Positions 1-8,456 of a stretch of DNA of 36,370 bases are shown here, in pieces. This DNA is from Methanolobus sp. GTDB taxonomy: Archaea; Halobacteriota; Methanosarcinia; Methanosarcinales; Methanosarcinaceae. Made by a program: the position numbers and the translations under genes. Within the stretch, counting starts at the first letter, position 1, and each line of letters opens with the position of its first letter. The stretch lies in the NCBI GenBank assembly GCA_029762595.1, contig JARVGJ010000023.1, positions 1 to 36,370 on the forward strand, in the 5' to 3' direction. The notes under the pieces were generated by a model that saw only the letters and a program-made list of their open reading frames with translations, did not search any database and was not told the origin of the DNA.

Positions 1-61
1 TAAGTAATACTCAGGGGATTTATCCTTTTTAATTTATTTGGTCAAAATAATATATGAAGTG

Positions 62-189
62 GGTTTTCTACAGAGCCGAAATCCTTTTTTTATTAATAGA
101 CCATAGATAAATACGGATAAACTCACCTTCTATGGAGTTGAGTGTATCTGCGGTTCACAAATTATTGATAATAGGTTTTCTAAAGAGCC
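62..189 (+). repeat. MITE-like palindromic repeat, copy 1
   Basis: Positions 78-189 match the reverse complement of the repeat at 17351-17473, with about ten differences over roughly 112 bases counted by eye. The centre holds a hairpin, with arms near 116-125 and 139-148 (one arm mismatched here, perfect in copy 2). The end motif TTTTCTACAGAGCC, characteristic of the element, occurs at 64-77 and again in near-identical form at 176-189. Here the two are in direct rather than inverted orientation, as if the left end had been replaced by the right end of a related element outside the window. No coding capacity is seen. Non-autonomous mobilisation by an IS transposase is inferred from the terminal repeats only. 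Confidence 0.75.
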
Positions 190-282
190 ATAAGAATAAG
201 AATCATGACCCAAGGTTCAGATGATATAACTTAATTAAACTCTCAGACGCAAGACGAAACAGCTCGCTATTCACACCTGTAA

Positions 283-300
283 ACCCTGCCTGTCCAGGGT
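283..300 (-). terminator. Possible weak terminator hairpin after the HD hydrolase gene
   Basis: Arms ACCCTG (283-288) and CAGGGT (295-300) flank a six-base loop, 38 bases after the minus-strand stop at 338. The following T-run is poor (TTATTTA is on the stop-codon side), so a role in termination is uncertain. The rest of 190-337 shows nothing recognisable. Confidence 0.3.
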
Positions 301-337
301 AGGGTAAATAAAGTGCAAGATGACCCAGAACTATAAT

Positions 338-1201
338 TCAAAATAGCTCTTCCACACATTCCTTGAGATTACGGTACACACGGGTTTCTGCAATGTTCTC
401 TGTACCCATAGCGAAGGATTCCAGCATTGAGCGGTAGTACCATTCCTGTTCTTCCTTAGGTGCATTGAAGTTATCCCAGAAGCCTTCTCCTTGCATTCTT
501 ACATCGCTTATAAGGTCCCTGATATTTGCAAGCTTGTCTGCACATGAGAGGAGTTTGATTTCGCGCTTAGCACCTGGCATCTCTTTTATGGTGTGTTCCT
601 TCCGTTCTTTCCAGGTTTGTTTCTTGTCACCATGCAAAGGCTTTCTAAGTATTTCAGGTTCAGTAACAGCGTATACATAATCAGCAACTTGTTGGCCATA
701 TTTTTCTAATATTGTTTCAATATGAATGTCAGTGTCTTCAACAACGTCATGAAGCAAACCTGCAAAAACAAGTTCAATAGGTACGTCCTCTTTGAGAAGG
801 ATGGATGCTACATCCATTGGATGCGATATATATGGAATACCTGACTTCCTCTTACCGTTCTTGTGACAATCAACGGCAAACGCAAACACATCAGCAATTT
901 CTGTCAGATTTGTCTCCTTTTGTTCTTCATACTTTTCCTGGAGATCATTTAACTGTATCCTGTAATTTGCCATCCTCACGTGTTCGTGAATTGTTAATTT
1001 GCCATCAATCTCTATTGCTATCATCCTGTAAGCGTCACTGACCCAAATCCTCCTGTGAGGTTCCTCAGACAGGAAGTCCAGATAACTGAATAATGCAGGT
1101 GTTTCTATAGGTTCGGGAACATTGATTGTGTAGATGGTAATCCCGTTTCCTTTTTTTTCAGTACTGCTACAATACTGGTTGATAAGCTCTCGTATTTTCA
1201 T
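338..1201 (-). CDS. HD-domain hydrolase, SpoT/MESH1-like
   Basis: This 287-residue protein carries a metal-dependent HD phosphohydrolase domain of the RelA/SpoT hydrolase type at about residues 100-235. Visible metal-ligand motifs are SHPMDVA (His127), GLLHDVVEDT (His151-Asp152) and CADKLANIRDL (Asp222), the pattern of SpoT and MESH1 hydrolases. There is no synthetase, TGS or ACT domain. The N-terminal 95 residues are not recognised. Family knowledge suggests hydrolysis of (p)ppGpp-like nucleotides or of NADPH, but the substrate cannot be read from the sequence. The ATG at 1201 is supported by GGGAG about eight bases upstream. The gene is monocistronic. Confidence 0.85.
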   Translation of the reverse strand: MKIRELINQYCSSTEKKGNGITIYTINVPEPIETPALFSYLDFLSEEPHRRIWVSDAYRMIAIEIDGKLTIHEHVRMANYRIQLNDLQEKYEEQKETNLTEIADVFAFAVDCHKNGKRKSGIPYISHPMDVASILLKEDVPIELVFAGLLHDVVEDTDIHIETILEKYGQQVADYVYAVTEPEILRKPLHGDKKQTWKERKEHTIKEMPGAKREIKLLSCADKLANIRDLISDVRMQGEGFWDNFNAPKEEQEWYYRSMLESFAMGTENIAETRVYRNLKECVEELF

Positions 1202-1475
1202 GATGCAACTCCCTTATTTATCTAAAGAGTAAATGATTCGCTGATACTTTCTTCATCCTTTGGAATCAATTCCTGTATATAGCCCTTACTATATAGTGAA
1301 AGCATAATAAGAAATGTTCAGCAAGTTTAAATCAATTCAATTCCCAGATACAAGATATGGATAATTCATTTATTGTCCAAGAAGATTTTAGTAACCCCTC
1401 AAGCAACGAAAATATCACCTAAAAACAGCAAAACATGAAACTTAAAAAGCCATCAACAACACTAAAATTTGTAAG

Positions 1476-1505
1476 TGGCGGGCCCGGTGAGATTCACAAC
1501 CCCGA
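1476..1505 (-). pseudogene. Decayed tRNA 3' end (tRNA remnant)
   Basis: Read on the minus strand, this ends in CGGGCCC-G-CCA, a normal acceptor 3' strand with discriminator and encoded CCA, preceded by a T-arm that seems to have lost six bases (GTGA joined to ATCTCAC). No matching 5' acceptor strand GGGCCCG follows, so it cannot fold as a tRNA. It lies about 110 bases 3' of tRNA-Val on the same strand. The T-stem (CTCAC, expecting GTGAG) differs from that of tRNA-Val (CTCAT/ATGAG) as a compensated pair would. This favours a decayed separate tRNA over a simple copy of the Val 3' end. Confidence 0.5.
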
Positions 1506-1529
1506 TGACGCTTCGGGAGCGCGGAGCGA

Positions 1530-1552
1530 GGTGCTAAGCTTCGTTCAGCACC
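1530..1552. repeat. Small inverted repeat beside the tRNA remnant
   Basis: GGTGCT (1530-1535) and AGCACC (1547-1552) form a six-base-pair hairpin with an 11-base loop in GC-rich sequence unlike the AT-rich flanks. It may be part of the degraded tRNA locus or a transcription end signal. Confidence 0.35.
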
Positions 1553-1616
1553 GCAATGAGAATAATACAACTTCAATCGATCAAGAGAAAAAAGTATCAA
1601 AATAAGCAGTTGATCA

Positions 1617-1693
1617 TGGTGGGCCCGATGAGATTCGAACTCATGACCCCCGCCGTGTAAAGGCGATGTCATAACCGGCTAGACCACGGGCCC
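1617..1693 (-). tRNA. tRNA-Val (anticodon TAC)
   Basis: The minus strand folds as a full tRNA. The acceptor GGGCCCG (1693-1687) pairs perfectly with CGGGCCC (1627-1621), followed by discriminator A (1620) and a genomically encoded CCA (1619-1617). The anticodon arm has stem TCGCC/GGCGG and loop TTTACAC, giving anticodon UAC. The T-arm is ATGAG-TTCGAAT-CTCAT. There is no intron. A TATA-like element (TTATATAC) lies on the minus strand near 1755-1765. Confidence 0.95.
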
Positions 1694-1846
1694 ATTGGTG
1701 TACAATATGTGCATCGGTGGCGCTTTTGCCCTCGAGCAACTCCATAATGTAACTAGTTGTATATAACCTTTTTCTCCAAATGGCTTCGGATGGCAATTTG
1801 GATGGGAGTAAAAGGGATTGCTAAGGAAATTGGATTTGATTGAATT

Positions 1847-1876
1847 GAATTGAAGGGAGCTGAATTGAAAGGAGCT
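1847..1876. repeat. Tandem 15-bp direct repeat
   Basis: GAATTGAAGGGAGCT (1847-1861) is followed at once by GAATTGAAAGGAGCT (1862-1876), with one mismatch. It sits between the Dabb gene stop and the tRNA-Val promoter. Function unknown; possibly slippage. Confidence 0.6.
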
Positions 1877-1894
1877 GTATGGCAAAGGGATTGC

Positions 1895-2197
1895 TCATAC
1901 AAGATAATCCACTACGCTTCGATGAGAGCTTATCTTCTTTACAAACTCAGCAACTTCCAGATGATCGGGGTGCTTCTGGTATACTATAAATCTGGCCTTG
2001 TCTTTAAACTCTGAGTAAAGGGAGACGTCATAGGCAGCGCCTGATGGATTGATGTTGATGCCCACTTCCATGGTCTCTATCTCAGGTATCATGTCTTTGA
2101 GAGCTTCAAGCATTCCTTTCATGATCAATGCATTCTCTGTTTTACTGCTACCTTCAGCATGGTCCAGCAACTTCCACATCACAATATGCTTTAACAT
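1895..2197 (-). CDS. Dabb (stress-responsive A/B barrel) domain protein
   Basis: About 100 residues from Met at 2197. The protein begins with the family hallmark KHIVMWKL and carries the conserved tail ISSHRSVVDYLV of Dabb proteins, small dimeric ferredoxin-like barrels. Some members are stress-induced and others are enzymes, so no reaction can be assigned. A frame upstream of 2197 is open to 2224, but the ATG at 2197 is preceded by GAGGT at proper spacing and matches the usual family N-terminus, so it is preferred. The gene stands alone. Confidence 0.85.
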   Translation of the reverse strand: MLKHIVMWKLLDHAEGSSKTENALIMKGMLEALKDMIPEIETMEVGININPSGAAYDVSLYSEFKDKARFIVYQKHPDHLEVAEFVKKISSHRSVVDYLV

Positions 2198-2358
2198 CGA
2201 ATTTACCTCACTCTTCAAATGCATACATCTCTTTTATGCTTAACCATGGTTAACGGAAATACATAAATTGACCATGGGAATGAATTAAAGAGCCAAATGA
2301 AACTAAAGATAAGCGATATAAGGACCATAATAGTGAAGTGAAGTAACAGGAGTAAACT

Positions 2359-2385
2359 TCTGACACTGTCAGAGATGTATTTAAG
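2359..2385 (+). promoter_or_regulatory. Palindromic operator and TATA box of the mgtE-like operon
   Basis: TCTGACA-C-TGTCAGA (2359-2373) is a perfect 7-1-7 palindrome directly upstream of the TATA-like stretch TATTTAAGTA (about 2378-2387). The start codon is at 2411, so the leader would be very short. A palindrome next to TATA/BRE is a typical archaeal regulator site. The cognate regulator is unknown. Confidence 0.55.
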
Positions 2386-2410
2386 TATTAATAAACTGAA
2401 ATAGGGCACA

Positions 2411-3034
2411 ATGCCTCATGATACAAGTGATGAGGACGAGGACTACGAAATAGAGGTCGTCGAGGAGTACATTGGAGATTACGGAAGTGTCCGCTCCATA
2501 GTGCGTGAGGCGTTGCCATTTGAGCTCATGGCCACAATAGGAGGAGTAATGGCAGGACTGATCCTCTCCGGCATGAGCCAGGAACTGGAAATGATACCGG
2601 GGCTCATAGTCATAACACCCGCTGTACTGGGCATGCGCGGGAACATATCCTGCACACTGGGCTCACGTCTTGGAAGTGCCATCCACATGGGTCTTATCAC
2701 AAAGATAGACAACAATCCCGAACTTGTGAACAACGTTTCCGGGTCCCTGCTGCTCAGCCTTATAATGTCCTTCATACTGGGCATTATGGGCCATCTCATA
2801 ACCGTGGGCCTGGGGCTTGAAAGTGCAGGTGTGCTTGCCCTTACATCCATAGCGGTCCTTGCGGGAGTATCCTCAGGAGTCATTCTCTCTGTCGTTGCTG
2901 TCCTCCTGGCACTTGGAATGTTCCGTTTCGGATTCGATCCCGACAATGTAGTTACTCCTGCAATTGCGACCATTGGTGACATCGTATCCATGATGATGCT
3001 CTTTTTGGCAGCAAAGGTGGTGCTTATGATATGA
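2411..3034 (+). CDS. MgtE/SLC41-like divalent cation transporter half-subunit 1
   Basis: This 207-residue protein has an acidic, soluble N-terminus of about 35 residues followed by four or five hydrophobic segments. The segment ITPAVLGMRGNISCTLGSRLG, followed by AIHMG, and the motif FGFDPDNVVTPAIATIGD match the MgtE/SLC41 integral membrane domain, known for Mg2+ and other divalent cation transport. It is only half the length of a tandem SLC41 protein and lacks the N-terminal MgtE and CBS domains of bacterial MgtE. Its stop overlaps the next start (ATGA at 3031-3034), so co-translation with the second half is likely. Cation specificity is not determinable. Confidence 0.85.
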   Translation: MPHDTSDEDEDYEIEVVEEYIGDYGSVRSIVREALPFELMATIGGVMAGLILSGMSQELEMIPGLIVITPAVLGMRGNISCTLGSRLGSAIHMGLITKIDNNPELVNNVSGSLLLSLIMSFILGIMGHLITVGLGLESAGVLALTSIAVLAGVSSGVILSVVAVLLALGMFRFGFDPDNVVTPAIATIGDIVSMMMLFLAAKVVLMI

Positions 3035-3588
3035 GCTACTACACAGTGAGAGGCATCATAACAAGAAGCTTCCCTATTCTCCTTTTCACAACGGTAATAG
3101 GCATATTCTCAGGCCAGATACTTAACCTGGAGATAGAGAAACTTGTCTCCATGCCCATCATACTTGTACTGATACCGGCACTGATCAAGATCGGAGGAGA
3201 TACCGGAAGCATGCTCGGGGCCAGACTCTCATCATCATTTCACATGGGTCTTGGAAGCCATCTTCATCGCAACCCCGTTGTCCGCAATAGTGTCATTGCA
3301 GCCCTGATAGTCGGACTTAGTGCCTGCACCTTTGTGGGTATCATAGTATGGATCCTGGGGAATGTACTTGGCATGGGGATTCCCTTCACAAAAATCATGG
3401 CCCTGTGCCTGATAGCCGGCAGCTTTGAATTGCTGGTCGTCTTTTCAGCCACAATAGCTATTGCATTTGCATCCCACAGGTTTGGATTGGACCCCGATGA
3501 CACAGTGATCCCGCTTATAGCCACCCTGGGGGACCTTATAGGCGTCATCGGGATATTTGTGACGATGCATATCCTGAACCTAACCTAA
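3031..3588 (+). CDS. MgtE/SLC41-like divalent cation transporter half-subunit 2
   Basis: This 185-residue membrane protein is a paralogue of its upstream neighbour. It repeats the same signature (IPALIKIGGDTGSMLGARLS, then SFHMGLGS) and the C-terminal FGLDPDDTVIPLIATLGDLIG motif. Tandem copies of this domain in one chain form the pore in SLC41 proteins; here the two halves are separate genes that overlap by four bases. A heterodimeric transporter is the natural inference. It lacks the acidic N-terminal tail of the first subunit. Confidence 0.85.
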   Translation: MSYYTVRGIITRSFPILLFTTVIGIFSGQILNLEIEKLVSMPIILVLIPALIKIGGDTGSMLGARLSSSFHMGLGSHLHRNPVVRNSVIAALIVGLSACTFVGIIVWILGNVLGMGIPFTKIMALCLIAGSFELLVVFSATIAIAFASHRFGLDPDDTVIPLIATLGDLIGVIGIFVTMHILNLT

Positions 3589-3645
3589 AACATAATATAG
3601 TCAAAGACAAAATACTCAATAAGAATACATGAACGGTAGGAATTT

Positions 3646-4857
3646 ATGAGTCCAAAGGAAATAAAGTATATCCCGCACAATCTCAAAGATCTTCTGATCG
3701 AGATGAAAGACACATCCGAACTCATGGTTGACCTGGCATATTCAGCCATGGTCTACGATGACGAGGACATTGCCGAAGAGGTAATCCGGCTTGAAGAGAA
3801 GATGGACACACTGGATTATCACATGAAGATAGCTGCCATGCTCAGCACAAGACGTGTTGAGGAAGCTGAGGCCATGTCCGGTGTGCTTCAGGTTGCACGT
3901 GCATCTGAGAACATAGCCAACGCCGCCGGAGACATTGCCAAGATCGTCTTAATGGACATGGGTATCCCCATGGAACTGAAACTTGCAATGAGAGAGGCCG
4001 AGGAGACGATCACCAGGGCCAAGGTCAGCGCAGACTCATCTATTGCCGGCAGGAACCTGGAAGACATTGAGTTCGACACTGAGGCAGGCATGTGGATCAT
4101 TGCCATCCGCAGGAATGATGAGTGGATATATGATCCAAATCATGCGACGCGTATAAGACCGGATGATGTACTATTCTCAAGGGGTCACGACGAAGGTGTT
4201 CACCTGTTCATAGAACTGGTTACAAACCGCAAATACGTTCCCAGAGAGGTCCAGCATGAGAGATTCCTTATAGACCTGGAAAGGGCCGTTGATATTATTG
4301 TGGAGATGAAGAACATGGGCGAACTTTCAGTAGGACTTGCCTATTCCGCCCTGCTCTTTAACAATGAGGATATAGCCCATGAAGTGAAGGCCCTTGAGGT
4401 TGAGATGGACTCCATGAAACATGAGCTCCAGCACTGGGTGCTTGAGACTGCAAAACATGTCCCCGACGTCAACATCCTGAGAGGCCTCCTGCAACTTGCA
4501 AACTCCGCTGAAGCCATATCAGATGCTGCCTACACCATTGCAGATACTGTTCTCAGGGATATCGACCTGCACCCGATCATCACAATAGCTGTGAGGGAAT
4601 CCGATGAGGTAATAACAAAACTGGTAGTCCAGGACTGCTCCCCTATAGTCGGGAAGACATTCGGGCAGCTTAAACTGGAAACCGAGACCGGTGTACATGT
4701 AATGGCTATAAAGAGGGAAGAAAGATGGGTCTACAGGCCCAATAAGAAGACCATTGTGCAGCCAGGGGATATTCTAATAGCCAGAGGTTCACACACCGGA
4801 GAAGAAGCATTGTTTGAGCTATGTGCCTGTCCGCTTGACGATAAAAACGATTCCTGA
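3646..4857 (+). CDS. Tandem PhoU-like/TrkA-C (RCK-C) regulatory protein
   Basis: This 403-residue soluble protein is built as two copies of the same module. Each has a PhoU-like helical segment (residues about 10-115 and 205-305; compare GELSVGLAYSALLFNNEDIA with SELMVDLAYSAMVYDDEDIA) and then a TrkA-C domain (about 120-195 and 315-395; IRPDDVLFSRG and VQPGDILIARG). TrkA-C domains bind ions or ligands and gate transporters. It lies 57 bases after the second half-transporter, with AGGAATTTATG as ribosome-binding site and start, so it is probably the cytoplasmic regulator of that transporter. Its two-fold build matches the two-subunit transporter. Confidence 0.85.
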   Translation: MSPKEIKYIPHNLKDLLIEMKDTSELMVDLAYSAMVYDDEDIAEEVIRLEEKMDTLDYHMKIAAMLSTRRVEEAEAMSGVLQVARASENIANAAGDIAKIVLMDMGIPMELKLAMREAEETITRAKVSADSSIAGRNLEDIEFDTEAGMWIIAIRRNDEWIYDPNHATRIRPDDVLFSRGHDEGVHLFIELVTNRKYVPREVQHERFLIDLERAVDIIVEMKNMGELSVGLAYSALLFNNEDIAHEVKALEVEMDSMKHELQHWVLETAKHVPDVNILRGLLQLANSAEAISDAAYTIADTVLRDIDLHPIITIAVRESDEVITKLVVQDCSPIVGKTFGQLKLETETGVHVMAIKREERWVYRPNKKTIVQPGDILIARGSHTGEEALFELCACPLDDKNDS

Positions 4858-4928
4858 CCAAATGGTCAGGATATTTAACCGATACAAGATTTTAAACATT
4901 TGTAAATAAATAACTTGTATATATACAT

Positions 4929-4972
4929 ATTTATTTATTTATTTATTTATTTATTTATCTATTTATTTATTT
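4929..4972. repeat. (ATTT)n tetranucleotide microsatellite
   Basis: About eleven ATTT units with one C interruption at 4959 lie between the convergent ends of the TrkA-C gene and rpiA, and run over the rpiA stop codon (TAG at 4961-4959). If the interruption reverted, the frame would still end at TAA, so length change would only alter the last residue or two of RpiA. A T-rich 3' end on one strand may assist termination. Confidence 0.85.
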
Positions 4973-5654
4973 TATCCACTGAGCCGTCTTTCCTGCCGAT
5001 GTAGACCTCATCAACATTACTGAAGATACCATGTTCTACAATACCGGTCACCTGGGAAAGCATCTCAGCCATCTGCAGGGGATTTTCAATTACACCGAAA
5101 CTGGCATCGATTATGAAATTACCGTTATCGGATATAACAGGTCCGTCCTTCCTTGCAGCAAGACGAAGCACAGGATCCCCGCCTATCTTTCTGACTTTAC
5201 CCAAGACCAGTTCCCTGGCATAAGGAAGTACTTCCAGCGGAACATAGTGGTTCAGCTGTTCACTTATCTTAGACTCATCTGCAACTATCACAAAACGCTT
5301 TGCTGAACATGAAACGACCTTCTCACGGGTATGGGCCGCACCGCCACCTTTAATAGTGTTCAGGTCTGCATCCACCTGGTCGGCACCATCAATGGCAATA
5401 TCAAGTTCCGGGTGTTCAGCCAGCGATGTGAGGGTGATACCTGCCTGTATGGCAAGCATCTCAGACTGGTATGATGTTACAACTGCAATCATGTCCAGCC
5501 CTGCATCCACACGCCTGCCAAGCTCTGCTATCGTATAAGCTGTGGTGGAGCCGGTGCCAAGACCAACTACCATCCCATCTTTTACAAGGTCTGCGGCTGC
5601 ATATCCTGCAGCCTTTTTCTCAGGACTTTCACCTGCAGGATTTCTCTCTTTCAT
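4959..5654 (-). CDS. rpiA: Ribose-5-phosphate isomerase A
   Basis: RpiA interconverts ribose 5-phosphate and ribulose 5-phosphate in the cytoplasm, supplying ribose for nucleotides. The 231-residue length is normal. Family motifs are [13 protein letters not shown] (phosphate loop, residues about 30-42), [17 protein letters not shown] (catalytic region with Asp and Lys, about 90-106) and FVIVADESK. It lies 18 bases downstream of aspS on the same strand, so the two are probably co-transcribed. The C-terminal codons run into the ATTT microsatellite, which gives the tail DKINK. Confidence 0.95.
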   Translation of the reverse strand: MKERNPAGESPEKKAAGYAAADLVKDGMVVGLGTGSTTAYTIAELGRRVDAGLDMIAVVTSYQSEMLAIQAGITLTSLAEHPELDIAIDGADQVDADLNTIKGGGAAHTREKVVSCSAKRFVIVADESKISEQLNHYVPLEVLPYARELVLGKVRKIGGDPVLRLAARKDGPVISDNGNFIIDASFGVIENPLQMAEMLSQVTGIVEHGIFSNVDEVYIGRKDGSVDKINK

Positions 5655-5672
5655 CAGTATCCATCCTTTGGA

Positions 5673-7004
5673 TCAGGGGGAAAGTCTGCGTCTGTCCCTT
5701 GGGAAGAGGACAACGTCACGGATATTCTCAACGCCCAGCATGGTCATTACCAGCCTTTCGCATCCGATACCCCAGCCGGCATGAGGAGGCATTCCGTACC
5801 TGAATGCCTTGAGATAGAATTCAAAGCCTTCAGGATCCAGTCCCTGGGACTCTATTCTGCTTATAAGAAGCTCAGGGATGTGGACACGCTGTGCACCCGA
5901 GGATAGCTCCATGGTCCTGTGCATCATATCGAATGCCTTGGACAACACCTGGTTGTCCTCATAGGGCATTGCGTAGAAAGGCTTGATCTCGGTTGGCCAG
6001 TCGATGATGAAATAATGGGATTCTCCTGTCTCTTTGAACACATGCTCACCGATGGTGTGCTCGGCCACAGTACCAAGATCATCGCCCCAGTTGAGCATCT
6101 CATCACTGTTGGCATTTACGATCTCGATCGCCTCATCATAGGTGAGCTTCAGGAATGGCAGCTTTGGTACTTTCAGCTCAACACCAAGAACTGCAAGTGA
6201 ATCAGATGCATTCCCTATGACCTGCTCATAGATATGGGCCACCATGTTCTCAAGGACCTCCATCACATCGAAGTGATCGCAGAAACTCGCCTCTATATCA
6301 ATGGATGTTGCCTCGTTAAGATGCCTGCGGGTGTCATGTTCCTCTGCCCTGAAGATAGGACCGATCTCAAACACCCTGTCAAGTCCTCCTGACATAAGGA
6401 TCTGCTTGAAGAGCTGGGGACTCTGGTTCAGGAAAGCCTCCCTGTCAAAGTAGGTTATGGGGAAAAGGGATGTCCCACCTTCTGTTGCAGTTGCTACAAC
6501 CTTTGGACTGGATGTCTCAATGAAACCGTTATCCGTGAGGAAGCTCCTGACAGCCCTGAGCACTTCATGTCTTATCCTGAATATGGCTGTTGTTCTTTCC
6601 CTGCGAAGGTCGATGAACCTCGAATCAAGGCGGGTGTCAAGTTCTGCTTCAACCTTACCCGTTGTGTCCATTGGAAGGGGTGAATCCGCTTCATTAAGAA
6701 CTGTTATCTCCTCGGGGATGAGCTCATAACCGTTGGGTGCCTTACCTTCTGGTTTCACAGTTCCGCTTATGGATACAACTGATTCCCTTACAAGCTTCCT
6801 GGCATTTTCCAGGAGCTGTGGATCGGTCTTCTTCTTCACCAGTGTGACCTGGGCCCGTCCCTCACGGTCCCTGAGCACAACAAAACAAATTCCACCGAGG
6901 TCACGTACCTCGTGTACCCATCCGGCAACTGTAACCTTCTGGTCGCCCAGTTCCTCCGGGTTTATCTGTGACGTATAATGCGTCCTGAGATTTGCTAATG
7001 ACAT
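5673..7004 (-). CDS. aspS: Aspartyl-tRNA synthetase (archaeal type)
   Basis: This class II synthetase charges tRNA-Asp with aspartate. It has an N-terminal OB-fold anticodon-binding domain ([15 protein letters not shown]) followed by the catalytic core, with motif 2 [21 protein letters not shown]-like and motif 3 [13 protein letters not shown] near the C-terminus. It lacks the bacterial GAD insertion, as expected for archaeal AspRS. The frame is open to 7028, but the ATG at 7004 is preceded by AGGTGA (7014-7009) at good spacing and gives the usual N-terminus, about 443 residues. Whether it also charges tRNA-Asn cannot be settled here. It heads the aspS-rpiA unit. Confidence 0.95.
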   Translation of the reverse strand: MSLANLRTHYTSQINPEELGDQKVTVAGWVHEVRDLGGICFVVLRDREGRAQVTLVKKKTDPQLLENARKLVRESVVSISGTVKPEGKAPNGYELIPEEITVLNEADSPLPMDTTGKVEAELDTRLDSRFIDLRRERTTAIFRIRHEVLRAVRSFLTDNGFIETSSPKVVATATEGGTSLFPITYFDREAFLNQSPQLFKQILMSGGLDRVFEIGPIFRAEEHDTRRHLNEATSIDIEASFCDHFDVMEVLENMVAHIYEQVIGNASDSLAVLGVELKVPKLPFLKLTYDEAIEIVNANSDEMLNWGDDLGTVAEHTIGEHVFKETGESHYFIIDWPTEIKPFYAMPYEDNQVLSKAFDMMHRTMELSSGAQRVHIPELLISRIESQGLDPEGFEFYLKAFRYGMPPHAGWGIGCERLVMTMLGVENIRDVVLFPRDRRRLSP

Positions 7005-7200
7005 ATATTCACCTGATCTGACTGACATTATTATGATTACATATGGATCATACAGGACTTTTCAAAGCCATATATGATAACTGACAATAACTGATATTTG
7101 CATCAATACCGAACTAATTCGTAATAAACCTAATTATAACGTAAACTGTGACATATCCGTCTTTAACCTTAATCAGCCTTTGACCTCATTTGCCCTGAGT

Positions 7201-8454
7201 CTATTTCAGGCTCCTTTCATTGACTTCACACCGGATATTCCCTTTCAGTATATCCAGCACTGCATCGTAGTTCACAGACTGCCCCAGTGCCCACATCATC
7301 TTCACAAGAGCTACCTCGGGAAGCATATCCTCACCTTCAATGGCCCCGGCTTTCAGTATGTCCCTGCCGGTGTCATATACCCTGTCACATACCCTGCCAT
7401 TGAGACACTGGGAAGTGATCATCACCGGTATCCTGTAGGATGTGGCCCTCTCTATCTGGGGTATCCATTCAGTTGACACATGACCAAGGCCTGTACCTTC
7501 GATCACTATACCCTTATAACCTGCATCAATGAACCAGCCGAGTATGTCCGGGCTTGCACCAGGAGTGAACTTCACAAGGGCACATTTGGGTTCAAGGGAA
7601 CTTTTTAGTGTCAGTATTTTCTCGTTCCTTCTGATATAAGGCAGGGATGTGCATATCTCTCCTGTTGCATAGTCCACATAACCTATCGGCCCGGAGTTGA
7701 CAGAAGTGAAGGCATCCCTTCTGGACGTGTGCATCTTGCGCACCCTGGTTGCACGGTGAATAGCACACCTGTCATCAGAGCTGTCGCTGTGCATGACCAC
7801 ACTGACCTCAGCAATATCACTTACAGCTACCCTTGCAGCACATATAGCGTTCATGGCATTGTCACTGCTTGGACGGTCGGCACTTCTCTGAGAACCCACA
7901 AAAACAATCGGTACAGGTGTATCTATCATGAAGGATAATGCAGCTGCTGAGTACATCATGGTGTCCGTACCATGGGCTATTATGATACCATCAGCACCCT
8001 TCTGGACCTCTTCCACAACAGCCTTTGAGAGTTCCTGCCAGTAAGCTGCCTTCATGTTCTCGGAAAGTATATTATAGATAGCTCGTCCGCTGAAGTTGGC
8101 TATTTCAGTAAGCTCGGGTATTGCCTGCAGGATATCATCAGCCGAGAACTGGGAAGTGACTGCACCTGTCCTGTAGTCTATCTTGCTGGCAATAGTTCCC
8201 CCGGTAGACAATATAGATACTTTTGGAAGCCCGGGCCTTTCTGTTATCTCCGGTTTTACCGCGGTCTTTGCAGAGGCCTCAATGTCCTCTTTTTTCTGCA
8301 ATAATGTTACCGTAGCTCCCTCCGGCCTGATGCCTGCATTATATCCACTGTTCATCTTAATGACAATATGACCTGTAGTGCTTGGCATAACGATGCCTTC
8401 ATATTCAACGCCGCTCTTGCTGACCCTTAATCTGTCACCCTCTTTAAATTCCAT
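7201..8454 (-). CDS. gatD: Glutamyl-tRNA(Gln) amidotransferase subunit D
   Basis: GatD is the asparaginase-like subunit of the archaeal GatDE complex. It releases ammonia from an amide donor for conversion of Glu-tRNA(Gln) to Gln-tRNA(Gln). The N-terminal SH3-like domain (about 1-55) is followed by a short linker and the asparaginase fold, with STGGTIASK (about 83-91) and [13 protein letters not shown] (about 161-173) carrying catalytic Thr and Thr-Asp. An in-frame ATG at 8460 overlaps the argH stop as ATGA. The ATG at 8454 has AGGGG at better spacing and gives the MEFKEGD start usual for the family, so it is preferred. gatE is not in the window. Confidence 0.95.
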   Translation of the reverse strand: MEFKEGDRLRVSKSGVEYEGIVMPSTTGHIVIKMNSGYNAGIRPEGATVTLLQKKEDIEASAKTAVKPEITERPGLPKVSILSTGGTIASKIDYRTGAVTSQFSADDILQAIPELTEIANFSGRAIYNILSENMKAAYWQELSKAVVEEVQKGADGIIIAHGTDTMMYSAAALSFMIDTPVPIVFVGSQRSADRPSSDNAMNAICAARVAVSDIAEVSVVMHSDSSDDRCAIHRATRVRKMHTSRRDAFTSVNSGPIGYVDYATGEICTSLPYIRRNEKILTLKSSLEPKCALVKFTPGASPDILGWFIDAGYKGIVIEGTGLGHVSTEWIPQIERATSYRIPVMITSQCLNGRVCDRVYDTGRDILKAGAIEGEDMLPEVALVKMMWALGQSVNYDAVLDILKGNIRCEVNERSLK

Positions 8455-8456
8455 GT

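Noticed and set aside
1442-1885. Two minus-strand ORFs of about 70 codons over the tRNA region
   Set aside because: They translate tRNA sequence and a simple repeat; the protein-like ESHRA-type peptides are the usual artefact of reading tRNA genes.
2479-2991. 170-codon minus-strand ORF opposite the first half-transporter gene
   Set aside because: Shadow of a membrane-protein gene; the plus strand has family motifs, an operator and coupled neighbours.
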